From DATCHW01 sp963806045 (GTDB lineage Bacteria > Bacteroidota > Ignavibacteria > Tepidaquicellales > Tepidaquicellaceae): DNA of 64,000 bases. The stretch is from positions 62,001 to 126,000 of the forward strand of contig CAWDWP010000015.1 of NCBI GenBank assembly GCA_963806045.1, given 5' to 3'. Of this stretch, positions 20,392 to 30,195 are shown one piece after another. Within the stretch, counting starts at the first letter, position 1. Each line of letters starts with the position of its first letter. Both the position numbers and the translations under genes were made by a program. The notes under the pieces are model-generated. The model was not told where the DNA came from, did not search any database, and saw only the letters and a list, made by a program, of their open reading frames with translations.

Positions 20392-21034
20392 ATGTGTTCG
20401 AGATTTGAAAATAAGGAATCGGGGATTTCGATTTTTGAGAAGCTGAAAAAGGATTCAATGGGTAACTTCATATTTGAAGCGGATGAAGATACAAAGAAAA
20501 TAAATATTGCTCCTACTAATAGAATAATATCGGTATTCAGAAACAAAAAAGACGAATATTCAATAAAAAATGTTTTCTGGGGAATACAGTTCGATAAGCA
20601 GGCTAAATCTCCCATAATCTTTAATTCAAGGATTGAAACCATTTCAGAAAAAAAATACTGGAAACAGGTCTTTACGAAAAACAGATGCTTGATTCCTGCA
20701 ACTGCCTTTTACGAGTGGAAAGAGATTAACAAAACAAAAATTCCACATAAAATAGAAATATCGGGTAATGAGATTTTTTATATTGCATCAATATTCATAA
20801 AATCCGATGATAATATTTATAACTCAATGATTACAACTACTCCGAATAAATATATCAAACCGATTCATAACAGGATGCCTGTTATATTAGGAACACAGGA
20901 AGCACTGGATTTTCTGGAAGCTGAACCGGAAAAAGCAGTTAAAATTTTGTAAGCCATTTGATGAAAAAGTGGAAATGAAAATCGAGATAGCTGAGGAAAT
21001 ATTGACGGAAAAACAGAAAAAAGCTTTACAATGA
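20392..21034 (+). CDS. SRAP/HMCES (YedK) family abasic-site DNA-protein crosslink protein (frameshifted at 3' end)
   Basis: The protein begins MCSRFENK, with the catalytic Cys2 that forms a thiazolidine crosslink to abasic sites in single-stranded DNA. Other conserved elements are APTN (residue ~42), IIFNSRIETI (NxRxE), RCLIPATAFYEWKE (catalytic Glu) and HNRMPVILG (active-site His). Frame 1 stops at 20952 after AVKIL. A shift of one base in AAAATTTT gives the natural end KPFDEKVEMKIEIAEEIL to KALQ, stop at 21034. Full length would be about 213 residues, normal for the family. It stands alone on the plus strand and is thought to protect abasic sites at replication forks. Confidence 0.9.
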
Positions 21035-21372
21035 GTAATGAATAATGATTAATGAATAATAAGCAATTAATAATTAATAATTAAAAAGCATAACCCCCCA
21101 AGCCCCCCTTTGTAAAAGGGGGGAATATTAAAAATTAAATCTAATTTGGATGAGAACTTCATCTTCACAGAAGCCTCTTGACTTTTTAGAAGGAGGGAAC
21201 ATTATAATTTTATATATGTTATCTTAATTGAATTTGTTTGAATATTTTTAGTATTGCATTATATATATAAATTAAACATTATTACAGTGGCCATAAAAAA
21301 GATATGAGTTAAATAAGAAAGGAAAATGGATATAGATAAAGGGATTATACAATCTTAACAAAATATATTTGT
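21035..21372. other. Intergenic stretch with low-complexity repeats and a C-rich hairpin
   Basis: About 340 bases between the SRAP gene and the PorV-like gene. It starts with TAATGAATAATGATTAATG-type AT repeats, then holds a hairpin AACCCCCCAAGCCCCCC..GGGGGG (about 21092-21126), one of a dispersed family in this window. The rest is AT-rich leader sequence. No gene seen. Confidence 0.6.
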
Positions 21373-22387
21373 ATGATAAGCATTAAAAAATTAGTTTTAA
21401 CAACTCTCTTATTGATTTCAGTCCCCACTATCAATATTTTTGCACAAGGCTCGGGTAATAAATACGCCGGAGAATTTCTGGCTATTGGTGTCGGAGGCAG
21501 ACCGTTAGGAATGGGAGGAGCATTCGTAGCTCTTGCTAATGACGTGACTGCAGGATACTGGAATCCAGCTTTGCTGTCAAAAATAAATTACCCTCAAATA
21601 TCCTTAATGCATGATGCAAGATTCAGCAATCTTGTAAATTATGATTATGGGTCCGTAGGTATTCCATTCGGAAAAAATGCTTCATTGGGAATCAGTATTA
21701 TCAGGATGGGTATAGATGATATACCTGATACGAGGAATGCTCTTGATTAATGACGGAACAGGAATTTTAAGACTTGATAACGATAAAATTACAAGATTCA
21801 GCACTACAGATTATGCATTTTTCCTGACCTACTCAAGAAAGCAAAATGAAAAATTATCTTATGGTGCAAATTTTAAAGTAATCAGACGAAATATTGCAGA
21901 AGAATCTGCCTGGGGACTGGGTTTTGATGTCGGTGTTGCTTATAATCCATTCAGCAGATTTATGCTCGGAGCAAATCTGATGGATATAACCACAACATAT
22001 CTTTCCTGGACAACGGGGAAGAAAGAATTAATTACCCCTACAGCAAAAATCGGAACAGCATATATGATTGATTTCTTTAAAGGTACACTAACTCCTGCAT
22101 TGGATTTTGATGTAAGATTTGAAAACAGAAGGTCTGCTTCGAATTATAATATCGGTCCTGTCTCATTCGATATGCATGCCGGGCTTGAGTATAGTTTTCA
22201 AAACCTTTTTGCCATCAGAGCGGGTTATAATGAGTTAGGCAATCTCACATTAGGCGCCGGAGTAAAGTTACCTAAAATAAATATTGATTATTCCTTTGTT
22301 AAATTTGATAATGTAGAAGCATTAGGTAATACTCACAGGATATCATTAGTTTTCACTCTTGAAGAAGACAAGTATATGAGAAAATAG
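21373..22387 (+). CDS. PorV/UPF0164-like outer-membrane beta-barrel protein (frameshifted)
   Basis: A signal peptide (ISIKKLVLTTLLLISVPTINI, cut after FAQG) leads into KYAGEFLAIGVGGRPLGMGG and AFVALANDVTAGYWNPALLS, the hallmark N-terminal strands of the PorV/PorQ/UPF0164 family of FadL-like barrels. The frame breaks near 21735-21750, and the second segment continues NDGTGILRLDNDKI through alternating strands to the stop at 22387; total about 335 residues. In type IX secretion PorV is the outer-membrane shuttle for cargo, and several cargo genes occur in this window. Ignavibacteria carry many paralogues, so the specific role is not certain. Confidence 0.85.
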
Positions 22388-22411
22388 AAAAATTCTTTTC
22401 ATAGATTATTT

Positions 22412-22444
22412 AAAAGGAATATGGAAAACCATATTCCTTTTTTT
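22412..22444. terminator. Bidirectional rho-independent terminator
   Basis: A 13-bp perfect stem, AAAAGGAATATGG (22412-22424) with CCATATTCCTTTT (22429-22441), has a four-base loop and is flanked by A and T runs on the two sides. It sits between the convergent PorV-like gene and the dehydrogenase gene, so it can stop transcription from both. Confidence 0.85.
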
Positions 22445-23420
22445 ATTTCCTTTTTAAAACATCCCGGTTAACCAAACCTTCCGGTTCCTTACCGTTGAAG
22501 AAATCTATGATATTCTGTGCAGCTTTGTAGGACATCAACTGACGGGTTTGAATGGTTGCACTGGCAATATGAGAAGTCATTACAATATTATCCAATTTTT
22601 CAAGACCCTCCGTGAAGCGGGGTTCATTTTCATAAACATCTATAGCTGCACCTGCAATTTTTTTCTCTTTGAGAGCATTATACAATGCCTTTTCATCAAC
22701 AACGGGACCCCTCGAAGTATTTATCAGGTATGCGGTTTTTTTCATCAGAGATAATTCTCTATCTCCTATTAAATGATAAGTATCTTCTTTCAAAGGAACG
22801 TTCAATGTAACAAAATCGGATTCCCTTAATAATGTATCAAGGTCTGTATTCTGAGCAGAAAATTTCAATTGTTTTGCATCAATGAATTTATCGCTGTACA
22901 ATACTTTCATCAGAAACCCGTAATATGCGATTCTTCCAACTGCTTTACCAATATTACCCATTCCGACAATTCCTAATGTTGAATTATATACATCCAGTCC
23001 GAGGAAGTCCATTGCACCCCAGCCGCGATATTGCCCGGAACGCATAAATTTATCAGACTCAACCACACGCCTTGAAATAGACAAAATCAGAGCAAATATA
23101 AAATCCGCAGTTGTTTCATCAAGAGTTCTTGGAGTGTTAGTGACATAAATACCTTTATCAGTAGCGGCTTTCAGGTCTATATTATTATATCCAACGGCAT
23201 AGTTGGAAATTATTTTCAAATTCCTGCAGGAGTCAATTACTTCTGAATCAATTGTGTCCGATAATAATGAAAGTATTGCATCCTTATCAGAAGATTTTTC
23301 AATCAATGTTTTTTTATCCAGAATTCCGTTTTTATTATTGAATTCAATAATAAAATTTTCCATTAACATGTTAATTCCCCTGTCGGGGATTGTATGTGTT
23401 ATAAATATTTTCGGTTTCAT
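22443..23420 (-). CDS. D-2-hydroxyacid dehydrogenase (glyoxylate/hydroxypyruvate reductase type)
   Basis: The 325-residue protein has the two-domain fold of NAD(P)-dependent D-2-hydroxyacid dehydrogenases. The cofactor motif is GIVGMGNIGKAVGRIAYY (GxGxxG, residues ~150-167). The catalytic triad is visible as Arg in NTSRGPVVDEKALY, Glu in DVYENEPRF and His in NIVMTSHIASAT. The substrate loop NYAVGYNNIDLKAATDKG lies near residue 75. It is followed on the same strand by glycerate kinase upstream, which supports a role in interconverting hydroxypyruvate or glyoxylate and D-glycerate or glycolate. Intact. Confidence 0.92.
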   Translation of the reverse strand: MKPKIFITHTIPDRGINMLMENFIIEFNNKNGILDKKTLIEKSSDKDAILSLLSDTIDSEVIDSCRNLKIISNYAVGYNNIDLKAATDKGIYVTNTPRTLDETTADFIFALILSISRRVVESDKFMRSGQYRGWGAMDFLGLDVYNSTLGIVGMGNIGKAVGRIAYYGFLMKVLYSDKFIDAKQLKFSAQNTDLDTLLRESDFVTLNVPLKEDTYHLIGDRELSLMKKTAYLINTSRGPVVDEKALYNALKEKKIAGAAIDVYENEPRFTEGLEKLDNIVMTSHIASATIQTRQLMSYKAAQNIIDFFNGKEPEGLVNRDVLKRK

Positions 23421-23455
23421 ATTTTAATTATTGTATAATTCATTTTATGAATAAA

Positions 23456-23490
23456 AACCCCTCAGCCCCCTTTGTTAAAGGGGGGAATAG
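23456..23490. repeat. Dispersed C-rich/G-rich hairpin
   Basis: AACCCCTCAGCCCCCTTTG followed by TTAAAGGGGGGAAT, in the gap before the dehydrogenase gene and running into the glycerate kinase stop region (stop at 23475). It is a member of a family also found at about 15541, 21092 and 32597. Confidence 0.6.
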
Positions 23491-24618
23491 GTGAATTGAT
23501 TACAAAAATCTTTTGTTGCATCAATCAGTTTTTGTTTTGCGTTTTTCTTTAAAAAATCCAAATCCAGTTTATCATTTCCGAAGCAACTGTAGACTGCATC
23601 AAATAATCCAGCAGCGGATTCTTTTATAGATTCATCAGTTCTGCCGTTTATTGCCACAACTTTTTTATTCAGTTTTTTTGCAAGCCGGGCAATTCCAAAA
23701 GGCGCTTTTCCAAATGCAGACTGCGAATCCATTGAGCCCTCACCTACTATTATAACATCTGAATTTTTAATCTTTTCATCAATATTCAAAATCTTTATTA
23801 TTGATTCAATTCCTGGTGTTATCTTTGCATTTAAAAAAACTTTTATAGCAGAACCGAGCCCGCCCGCAGCACCTGCACCGGGAAAGTCAGTTTCAATTCC
23901 TGATTGCTTTTTAACAATATCCGCAAAGTATATAATCGATTGTTCCAGATTTATTACCATTTTTTCATCCGCTCCCTTCTGTGGAGAAAATATTTTCGAT
24001 GTCCCCTGTTCACCAAAAAGCGGTATCATTACGTCACAAATCAATTTAAAATCAATTCCCTCAATATTTTTCTTTAAAATTGTATCATCATAACTTTTTA
24101 TTTGTTTTAATACACTTGCGCCATAGCCTTCATTTTTTCTCAATGTTATTTCCTGATTGTTTTCATCATAAAATTTTACGCCAAGTGCCTGCAGCATTCC
24201 GATTCCAAAATCATTTGTTGCCGAACCTCCAATTGCCAGATAAATTTTATTTACTTTTTTATTTATAGCTGCCATTATTAATTCACCAAAGCCATAAGTT
24301 GAGGCAAGCCAGGGGTTAAGTTCATTTTTATTTAACAGGATTAATCCTGAAGACTGGGCAACTTCGATATAAGCAACATTATCCTTTAATCCAAAATATG
24401 AATCAATAACTCTTCCCAAATGGATTCTTCACTCTAACAGATACCTTTTCACCATTGATTCCCTTTAATATTGATTCAACAGTTCCTTCGCCTCCATCAC
24501 CTATTGGCAAAGAAGTTGCATTAAAACCATAATCAGTCAGAACATTTGAAATTATTTCAGAAACTTCCAATGAAGTTAAAGTTCCTTTGAAAGAATCCGG
24601 ACATACTAATATATTCAT
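23475..24618 (-). CDS. Glycerate kinase, GarK/GlxK type (one frame break)
   Basis: Two segments form one glycerate kinase of about 380 residues. The first (24403-24618) has NILVCPDSFKGTLTSLEVSE and LPIGDGGEGTVES, both diagnostic. The second (23475-24419) has QSSGLILLNKNELNPWLASTYG, IGGSATNDFGIGMLQALG, the ATP-site PGAGAAGGLGSAIKVFL and VGEGSMDSQSAFGKAP. The break is near 24410 in the region KNPFGK/GRVIDSYF. It phosphorylates D-glycerate, usually at the 2-position, feeding glycolysis. The reductase gene downstream makes the substrate, so the two form a short glycerate pathway. Confidence 0.92.
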
Positions 24619-24623
24619 ATAAA

Positions 24624-24661
24624 ATAAAAAACTACGAAAGTGTTTTAACTATCGTAGTTTT
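24624..24661 (-). terminator. Rho-independent terminator of the transketolase-like gene
   Basis: Stem AAAACTACGA (24628-24637) pairs with TCGTAGTTTT (24652-24661). Read on the minus strand it is followed by a T-rich run (TTTTTTATTTTAT). It lies 28 bases past the stop of the transketolase-family gene and 6 bases before the start of glycerate kinase. Confidence 0.75.
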
Positions 24662-24689
24662 TAACAACAATTTAATTATAAAAGTTAAT

Positions 24690-27082
24690 TTAGAAGTGAA
24701 CAGGTTTTTTCTTTGACAGATAGTCAAGATATACCTTTACTTCTTTATGAATGCTTTCAGCATCAAGTCCTGCCTGGAACAAAACGCTTTCTGCATTACC
24801 AGAACCAAGATAAGAACCCTTTTTGAAAGGATGCAAAATTCTTTCCCTGCTGTCATGACTTGTTACCCATCTGTACATTGTAGGGATAGTGAATCCCGTT
24901 ATACCCATAATTTCGTCACCCAGAACTGTCGGAAATATTGTTTCCCGCTCTTTAGCCGGTAAGAGGTCAAATAATTCTGCACTTGAAACATAATATACAT
25001 TTACATTAATTCCTTCCTTATCAAGCCGCGGAAGTACTTTGGTAATAAATTCAATTGTTACACCGCTTTCCTGCAATATAAAATTAGCATCGACTTTATG
25101 ATCTTCTTTAGCTTTTCTTAAAAGATAAACACCTTTAACAGAATCCTCAGCCGGAGCGAGTTTCATTGCTTTTCTATCTGCAACTATTTCATTTGGTCTT
25201 GTTACGAATGGAGAAAGAATTGCGGGTCTCTTTTTTAATCCTGCAATTAATAAACTCCAGACTTCAGCAGGTTCCCAGGGAGTCATGGTAATTAAGGATT
25301 CCCGGAGGAAAATTTTCCTGAATTAACTGGAGACATTGAGGGTCAGCGTGTGTTGGACCATCTTCGCCTGTTTTAAGTCCTGCGTGTGCATTAATAAGTA
25401 TCCAGGTATTAAAATTTCCGCCGAAATGCACTACCTTGTTTTGTTCGCCGATTCCGTGAAGACGGGCTGCAGTATGTTCCATTGCTGAAATGAAAGCACC
25501 GTAGGAAGAACTGACTCCGATATTTTTTCCATAAGCAGATAGCCCTGCCATCATAGCTCCGATAGCATCTTCACAGATACCTCCTATTGAAAGAATTCTT
25601 GAATCACTATTATCGACAGAATCAAAGAATCCATCTTTGAAACCACCACCTAAAAGATTTACGCTTGTCGAACCGAGAAGATCAGCAGCTACACCAAGAA
25701 ATGCACCTTCGGTTAGTTTATTAAGATAACCCAGTGAAGAACCAAGAACAGCCCTTAAAGTAGTTGATGAGCCCGGTTTAACTCCAAGCTCTTCCGGAAT
25801 AACTTTTTCCGAAATATCTTTTGATTTATATAAAAGTTCAAGTTTCGGATGTTTATCACGGGGAGTTCGCTTTAATTCCTGATATCTTTTTTTAGAATCG
25901 AGAATTGCGTCAGAGAAATATTTCAATTCTTTATGATTTTCAATAACATTTCTGACGGTAATCAAGGTATCATAAAAACATTTTTCAATATTTTCCTGAG
26001 TAGCATCTCCTGAAAAACGAGGTATTGCAACTTTGAATTCTGTTTCAAATTCTTTCATCGAAGTGTAATATCCATCTGAGGCAAATTTGTGACCTGCGCC
26101 GTGAGAGGATCTTCCCTCAATACCATATTTCCATCCTTTAATAGTCCGGTATACCAGAGCAGTCGGCATTTGATTTGTGAGTGATTTTGCAAATTTCTGA
26201 GCCGCATAAACTTTATTGAAATCTTTTCCGTCATCAATATAAATAACATTGAAATCGTGTAAATAACACAATTCCATAGGATTCCATTGAACATAATCGC
26301 CTTTCAGGTCACCATCACGGCAAACTCTGTTGCTATCAATAGATGCCTGATTAAAATCAATATGAAAGAAAACATTGTATAATCTCATTGCAGATGCAGC
26401 AGCCAATGCTTCTGCAACTCTGCCCGGAGTCATACCGCCTTCACCTTCAACAACATGCACTTTCGGGGCATCCTTGCCATAATAGTCGAGCGCACCTAAG
26501 GCAAGACCAAAAGCTGAAGGATCGCCCACTCCGCTTGCACCTGTTGCAACTTTTACAAAGGGGGTAGCAGGAGTTGGATGTCCGTCAAGAGCTTTAGAAT
26601 TAAATTTTTTAAATAATGGTAAAGTAGTTGTGGGATTTTTTCTGAAGCCGAGGAGGTCCTCAAATCTCATCTGAAATTTTTCTTCCGGTAATTCTTTCGG
26701 GTTGAAAGTTCTTACCATTTCATTCCTTAATGCCCACATCGCGTATAAGCCAAGTGCCTTATGACCGGCACCATAAACGACAGTATCATTATCGTCCGCA
26801 AAAGGATTTTTTATGTCATAATCTGCAATTTTGTATATAATTGATTCAACAAATCTTCCTGAAGATATCGAACCTCCGGGATGTCCGCTGGTCGGAACGA
26901 AATTATACATAATTGCACATAAAGTTCTGTATATCAAATCCATTTTTTCAAAACCGGATAAGCTCTTCAGGGTTCAAAAAAGAACCGCCTGAAATTATTT
27001 CATTAATGTCATAATAATTTCCTCTTCTTGGACCGAATGTAAAATTTTTTGGTTTTATATTTTTGAAGTCAACTGATGTCAT
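24690..27082 (-). CDS. Transketolase-family thiamine-diphosphate enzyme (two frame breaks)
   Basis: Three segments give about 795 residues. An ATG at 27082, after GGAG, starts MTSVDFKNIKPKNF and reaches ELIRF before a break near 26945. The main part (25264-26943) has SGHPGGSISSGRFVE (N-terminal active-site His), VEGEGGMTPGRVAEAL (diphosphate/metal region), FHIDFNQAS, SSHGAGHKFASDGYY, GICEDAIGAMMAGLSAYG and KTGEDGPTHADPQ, the transketolase pyrimidine-domain signature. A second break near 25275 leads to the C-terminal domain starting MTPWEPAEVWSLL. The enzyme probably transfers two-carbon units; a relative of AceE is possible because of the unusual length. It is transcribed toward the glycerate genes. 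Confidence 0.8.
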
Positions 27083-27250
27083 TTTTTTTCTCCGTGATAA
27101 TTATATTAATTAAAACTTGTATGTAAGAGGTTTAAAAACACCCAATACTTTTAAAGAAGGATTATTTTGCTTAAAATTAAATGAAAAATAAGGTAAATAA
27201 AAGATGAAAATTTCCTCAAAAATCTCACTCAGTGGCTTTGGACTGATATA

Positions 27251-27319
27251 CGTTCCCAAAGTGGACTTTGGGAACGAGTGGCGTTAATTGATGCGTTCCC
27301 AAAGTGGACTTTGGGAACG
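27251..27319. repeat. Two identical palindromes of the CGTTCCCAA..TTGGGAACG family
   Basis: CGTTCCCAAAG (27251-27261) pairs with CTTTGGGAACG (27266-27276) around TGGA. An identical 26-bp palindrome follows at 27294-27319, and both are followed by AGTGG or AGTAG. They occupy the gap between the transketolase-like gene and a short-chain dehydrogenase. Related palindromes occur at 15354, 15849 and 55838. Confidence 0.75.
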
Positions 27320-27340
27320 AGTAGACATTAACGGAAATTT

Positions 27341-28057
27341 CTACGGATTCGTGCCCCAGATTTCGATATCTTTTATAAGTGCTCTTTGAGGCAGGGCAAT
27401 TGAGGAGACGATTGAATCAGCAACATCTTCCGCACGCATATAGACTCCCTTACCAATTTCTTTCTGTTCATCTAGGGGCTTTTCTTTTGTATCGACCATT
27501 GACGGACTGATTGTTATAACTCTGATATTATTTTCTCTCACTTCTTTTATGAGACATTCAGAGAATCCATTAAGAGCAAACTTGGAAGCAGTATATGCTG
27601 AACCACCCGGATAACCTCTCTTACCGGCTGTTGAAGAAATATTTACTATTGTTCCGCTGTTTTGTTTAATCATAAACGGAAGAGTATATTTTGTCAGAAT
27701 GAATACACCTCTGATATTGGTAGCAAATACCCTGTCAAAATCGTCTATATTCATTTTCTCAACTGAACCCCGTCCAAACTGTGCTGCATTATTGATTAGC
27801 ACATCAATTGTTCCAAATTTTGAAGTAGTTTCAGTGATTATTCTTTTGCAATCTTCTTCTTTTGAAACATCTGCACCAATAAGAAGCAGGTTTGAATCTG
27901 TTATTTCGAATTCGCCCCTTATTTTTTTCAGGTCGTCAATATTTCTTGATACGAGAACAAGTTTAGGTTTTAATGAGGATAACTTTTTTGCCGTTACTTT
28001 TCCGATTCCTTTAGAAGCACCTGTTAAAATGATAACTTTATTTTCTATTCTGTTCAT
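27341..28057 (-). CDS. Short-chain dehydrogenase/reductase
   Basis: The 238-residue protein is a classical SDR. The cofactor motif is VIILTGASKGIGKVTAKKL (TGxxxGIG, residues 8-26), followed by LINNAAQFGRG (NNA), the catalytic Ser in VNISSTAGKRGYPGG and the Tyr-Lys pair in AYTASKFALNGF. The C-terminal ISPSMVDTKEKP contains the usual substrate-side PG/PS turn. NAD or NADP preference is not clear (VSRN after the second strand suggests NADP). Substrate unknown; family members include 3-oxoacyl reductases and sepiapterin-reductase-like enzymes. Intact and alone between repeat palindromes and plsY. Confidence 0.88.
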   Translation of the reverse strand: MNRIENKVIILTGASKGIGKVTAKKLSSLKPKLVLVSRNIDDLKKIRGEFEITDSNLLLIGADVSKEEDCKRIITETTSKFGTIDVLINNAAQFGRGSVEKMNIDDFDRVFATNIRGVFILTKYTLPFMIKQNSGTIVNISSTAGKRGYPGGSAYTASKFALNGFSECLIKEVRENNIRVITISPSMVDTKEKPLDEQKEIGKGVYMRAEDVADSIVSSIALPQRALIKDIEIWGTNP

Positions 28058-28139
28058 ATTGTTTTACTTATTTTGGAAAATAATTTCGCTTTAATTAAAA
28101 TAACAAATAACCTTTTAAATAATTCCTTTCCGGAACAGA

Positions 28140-28784
28140 TTAATCTGATTTTCTGATTAGTTCAACCATAGGTTTTATGTGCTTTATTAATACTAATATG
28201 CTAAGAACAGCGCAAAATGTGAAAAGTAAATTGAAATTATAACTAATATCGGTGTTGTACATTCCAAAGTCATAATTGAATCGGACAAAAAAACCAGAGA
28301 AGAAGATTAACAGAAGCGGTGTCAGTAAAGTCGCCGCAACATTTCCTATATGAATACTGCGTTTAACTAAATAGGACAATAGATACAATGCACACCAAAT
28401 AACAATGATCCAGAAATTAACGACTAAGTAAATTCCAACTCCTACAGAGAGTCCCCTACCGCCCTTAAATCCGAGCCAAACTGAAAAGTTATGTCCTACT
28501 ATAAGCATAGCAAGAGGGATAATTGATAAAGATAACGGAAGAACAAAAACCTTTGCTATCAGTAAAGAAGGAATAAATCCTTTCAGGAAATCTAAAAAAA
28601 AGACCAATATTCCAATTGTTTTTGATTGTGTAACTTCGTAACTATTCAAGGCTCCGACATTTCCGGTCCCTGCTTTTGTGATATCAATGTTCTTAAATCT
28701 TACTATAAGATATGCCGTTGGAATTGAACCAATTAAATAGTAAAGAATACAAATCAGAATATAGTTAATTATGAAAGGTGTCAT
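28140..28784 (-). CDS. plsY: Acyl-phosphate:glycerol-3-phosphate acyltransferase
   Basis: The 214-residue membrane protein matches PlsY, which transfers the acyl group of acyl-phosphate to glycerol-3-phosphate in the first step of phospholipid synthesis. The three family motifs are visible: IGSIPTAYLIVR (motif 1), AGTGNVGALNSYEV (GxGNxGAxN-like), and GHNFSVWLGFKGGRGLSVGVG (motif 2 with GFKGGRG). About five membrane helices surround them. Length is normal for the FCB group. It is 15 bases downstream of the DUF1460 gene on the same strand, so they may share a transcript. Confidence 0.95.
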   Translation of the reverse strand: MTPFIINYILICILYYLIGSIPTAYLIVRFKNIDITKAGTGNVGALNSYEVTQSKTIGILVFFLDFLKGFIPSLLIAKVFVLPLSLSIIPLAMLIVGHNFSVWLGFKGGRGLSVGVGIYLVVNFWIIVIWCALYLLSYLVKRSIHIGNVAATLLTPLLLIFFSGFFVRFNYDFGMYNTDISYNFNLLFTFCAVLSILVLIKHIKPMVELIRKSD

Positions 28785-28799
28785 ATGGGATTATGGATT

Positions 28800-29684
28800 T
28801 TAATTTATGTCTTTCGGACGTGCTACAATTATCCCTGTTTGCTTTTTGTTGCTTCTTAAATATTCTTTTAATTCAACATCACTTATAATTACTTCTTTCT
28901 TGGTTATGGAAGCGTGAAGAAAATAAGTGCCTGTATCATCTTTATAGATAAATCCTGTATGCGTAACATCAAGACCTGCAATATCTGTGGTTGTGGTAAT
29001 GATATCCCCTGTTTTGAGGGAATCATAATAATTATCAACGATATTTTTAGGGATATAATACAGCTGTCTTTGATTCATTTCAGCTTCAATATTACTCATA
29101 GTATTTACGTAATCTGAATTATTTTTTAATTGCTTATAGGAATCGGTATGCGATGTCATAAAATTAATTTTTTTATTATAGATTTTGCCTCCAATTTCTT
29201 TTGTAATATCTTCTACAATTCCTTTATTTTGATTGTCATAAATCCAGTCAGTAAAATAATGGAGACGGGAAGGATAGTTATCGATAATCCCATCTCTGTA
29301 TCTCATTAATGTCAGTTCTTTTTTATAAGAGTTGAAACTTGTATCGCCTTTCTTTATAAGCCTTGACATTACCAGAGCGTTCTCTACAAATGTAACGCAA
29401 TCCAGACCTGTCACTTTTATGACTAGTTCTTCGTGTTTTGTGTTAATATCAAGTGTTCCGGCTACATATGGAATGCCAATGAAACTTTTCCCGACATATG
29501 AAATTACTTCATATAAAGGATAATCTTTATAGGATAAATCCAGTGAAGCGAGTTTTTCTTTGCATTTCTTGTTTTCATAATCATCAAACGAGTCAAAGAT
29601 ATTCTTAAGGCTCGAAACTTTAGGTAATAGGATACCTGAGGCTGAAAGAAGCAAAGACGATTTTACAAAATTTCTTCTATTCAT
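28800..29684 (-). CDS. DUF1460 (NlpC/P60-like amidase) exported protein
   Basis: The 294-residue protein begins MNRRNFVKSSLLLSASGILL, a twin-arginine-like or Sec export signal. The DUF1460 domain shows YVGKSFIGIPYVAGTLD, the catalytic cysteine in KVTGLDCVTFVENALV, and the histidine in VTHTGFIYKDDTGTYFLHAS. Members of this family are N-acetylmuramoyl-L-alanine amidase-like cell-wall enzymes of the papain/NlpC fold. It is likely periplasmic and active in peptidoglycan turnover or recycling. It lies directly upstream of plsY. Intact, usual length. Confidence 0.9.
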   Translation of the reverse strand: MNRRNFVKSSLLLSASGILLPKVSSLKNIFDSFDDYENKKCKEKLASLDLSYKDYPLYEVISYVGKSFIGIPYVAGTLDINTKHEELVIKVTGLDCVTFVENALVMSRLIKKGDTSFNSYKKELTLMRYRDGIIDNYPSRLHYFTDWIYDNQNKGIVEDITKEIGGKIYNKKINFMTSHTDSYKQLKNNSDYVNTMSNIEAEMNQRQLYYIPKNIVDNYYDSLKTGDIITTTTDIAGLDVTHTGFIYKDDTGTYFLHASITKKEVIISDVELKEYLRSNKKQTGIIVARPKDIN

Positions 29685-29739
29685 TTATTATTAATTTTCA
29701 TAAATTTATACATTATTAAATTCAGATAAAATTGTAAAA

Positions 29740-30195
29740 ATGAAATTTAACATACGAAAAGCAAAAAAGTCAGATTCAGATGAAATCATCAGGTTAATCA
29801 GAGAACTTGCATATTTTGAAAAGTTAGTCCCTCCGGGTGATAATGATTCGAAAAGATTATTGGAAGATGCATTTTCAAAAAATCCGAGATTTAAAATATT
29901 GGTTGCCGAGTATAATGAAAAACTAGTCGGATATGCCTTTTATTTTTTTACTTATTCTACCTTTCTGGCAAGACCGACATTATACCTCGAAGACATCTAT
30001 ATTTCAGAAAAATACAGAAGCAAAGGGCTTGGAAAAGATTTATTCCTGGAACTGAAAAGAATAGCTCAGAAAGAAAAATGCGGACGAATGGAATGGATTG
30101 TTCTGGACTGGAATAAAAATGCAATTAATTTTTATAAAAAATTAGGGGCAAAAGTTCTGGAAGACTGGAAGTTTTCCAGACTAACTCTTACCTAA
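29740..30195 (+). CDS. GNAT-family N-acetyltransferase
   Basis: The 151-residue protein is a GCN5-related acetyltransferase closest to the diamine/spermidine acetyltransferase (SSAT-like) group. NIRKAKKSDSDEIIRLIREL opens it. The FARPTLYLEDIYI-type strand is present as LARPTLYLEDIYISEKYR, followed by the acetyl-CoA P-loop RSKGLGKDLFLELKRIA and CGRMEWIVLDWNKNAINFY with KKLGAKV at the end. Substrate could be a polyamine, thialysine or another small amine. It is transcribed toward dnaB, and the two 3' ends overlap by four bases. Intact. Confidence 0.9.
   Translation: MKFNIRKAKKSDSDEIIRLIRELAYFEKLVPPGDNDSKRLLEDAFSKNPRFKILVAEYNEKLVGYAFYFFTYSTFLARPTLYLEDIYISEKYRSKGLGKDLFLELKRIAQKEKCGRMEWIVLDWNKNAINFYKKLGAKVLEDWKFSRLTLT

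Noticed and set aside
25264..25286. Two overlapping separate genes for transketolase subunits (N- and C-terminal)
   Set aside because: The overlap is 23 bases, with the C-terminal part starting inside a conserved run; a single base shift joins them in the order of one long enzyme. Split transketolases divide elsewhere, before the pyrimidine domain.
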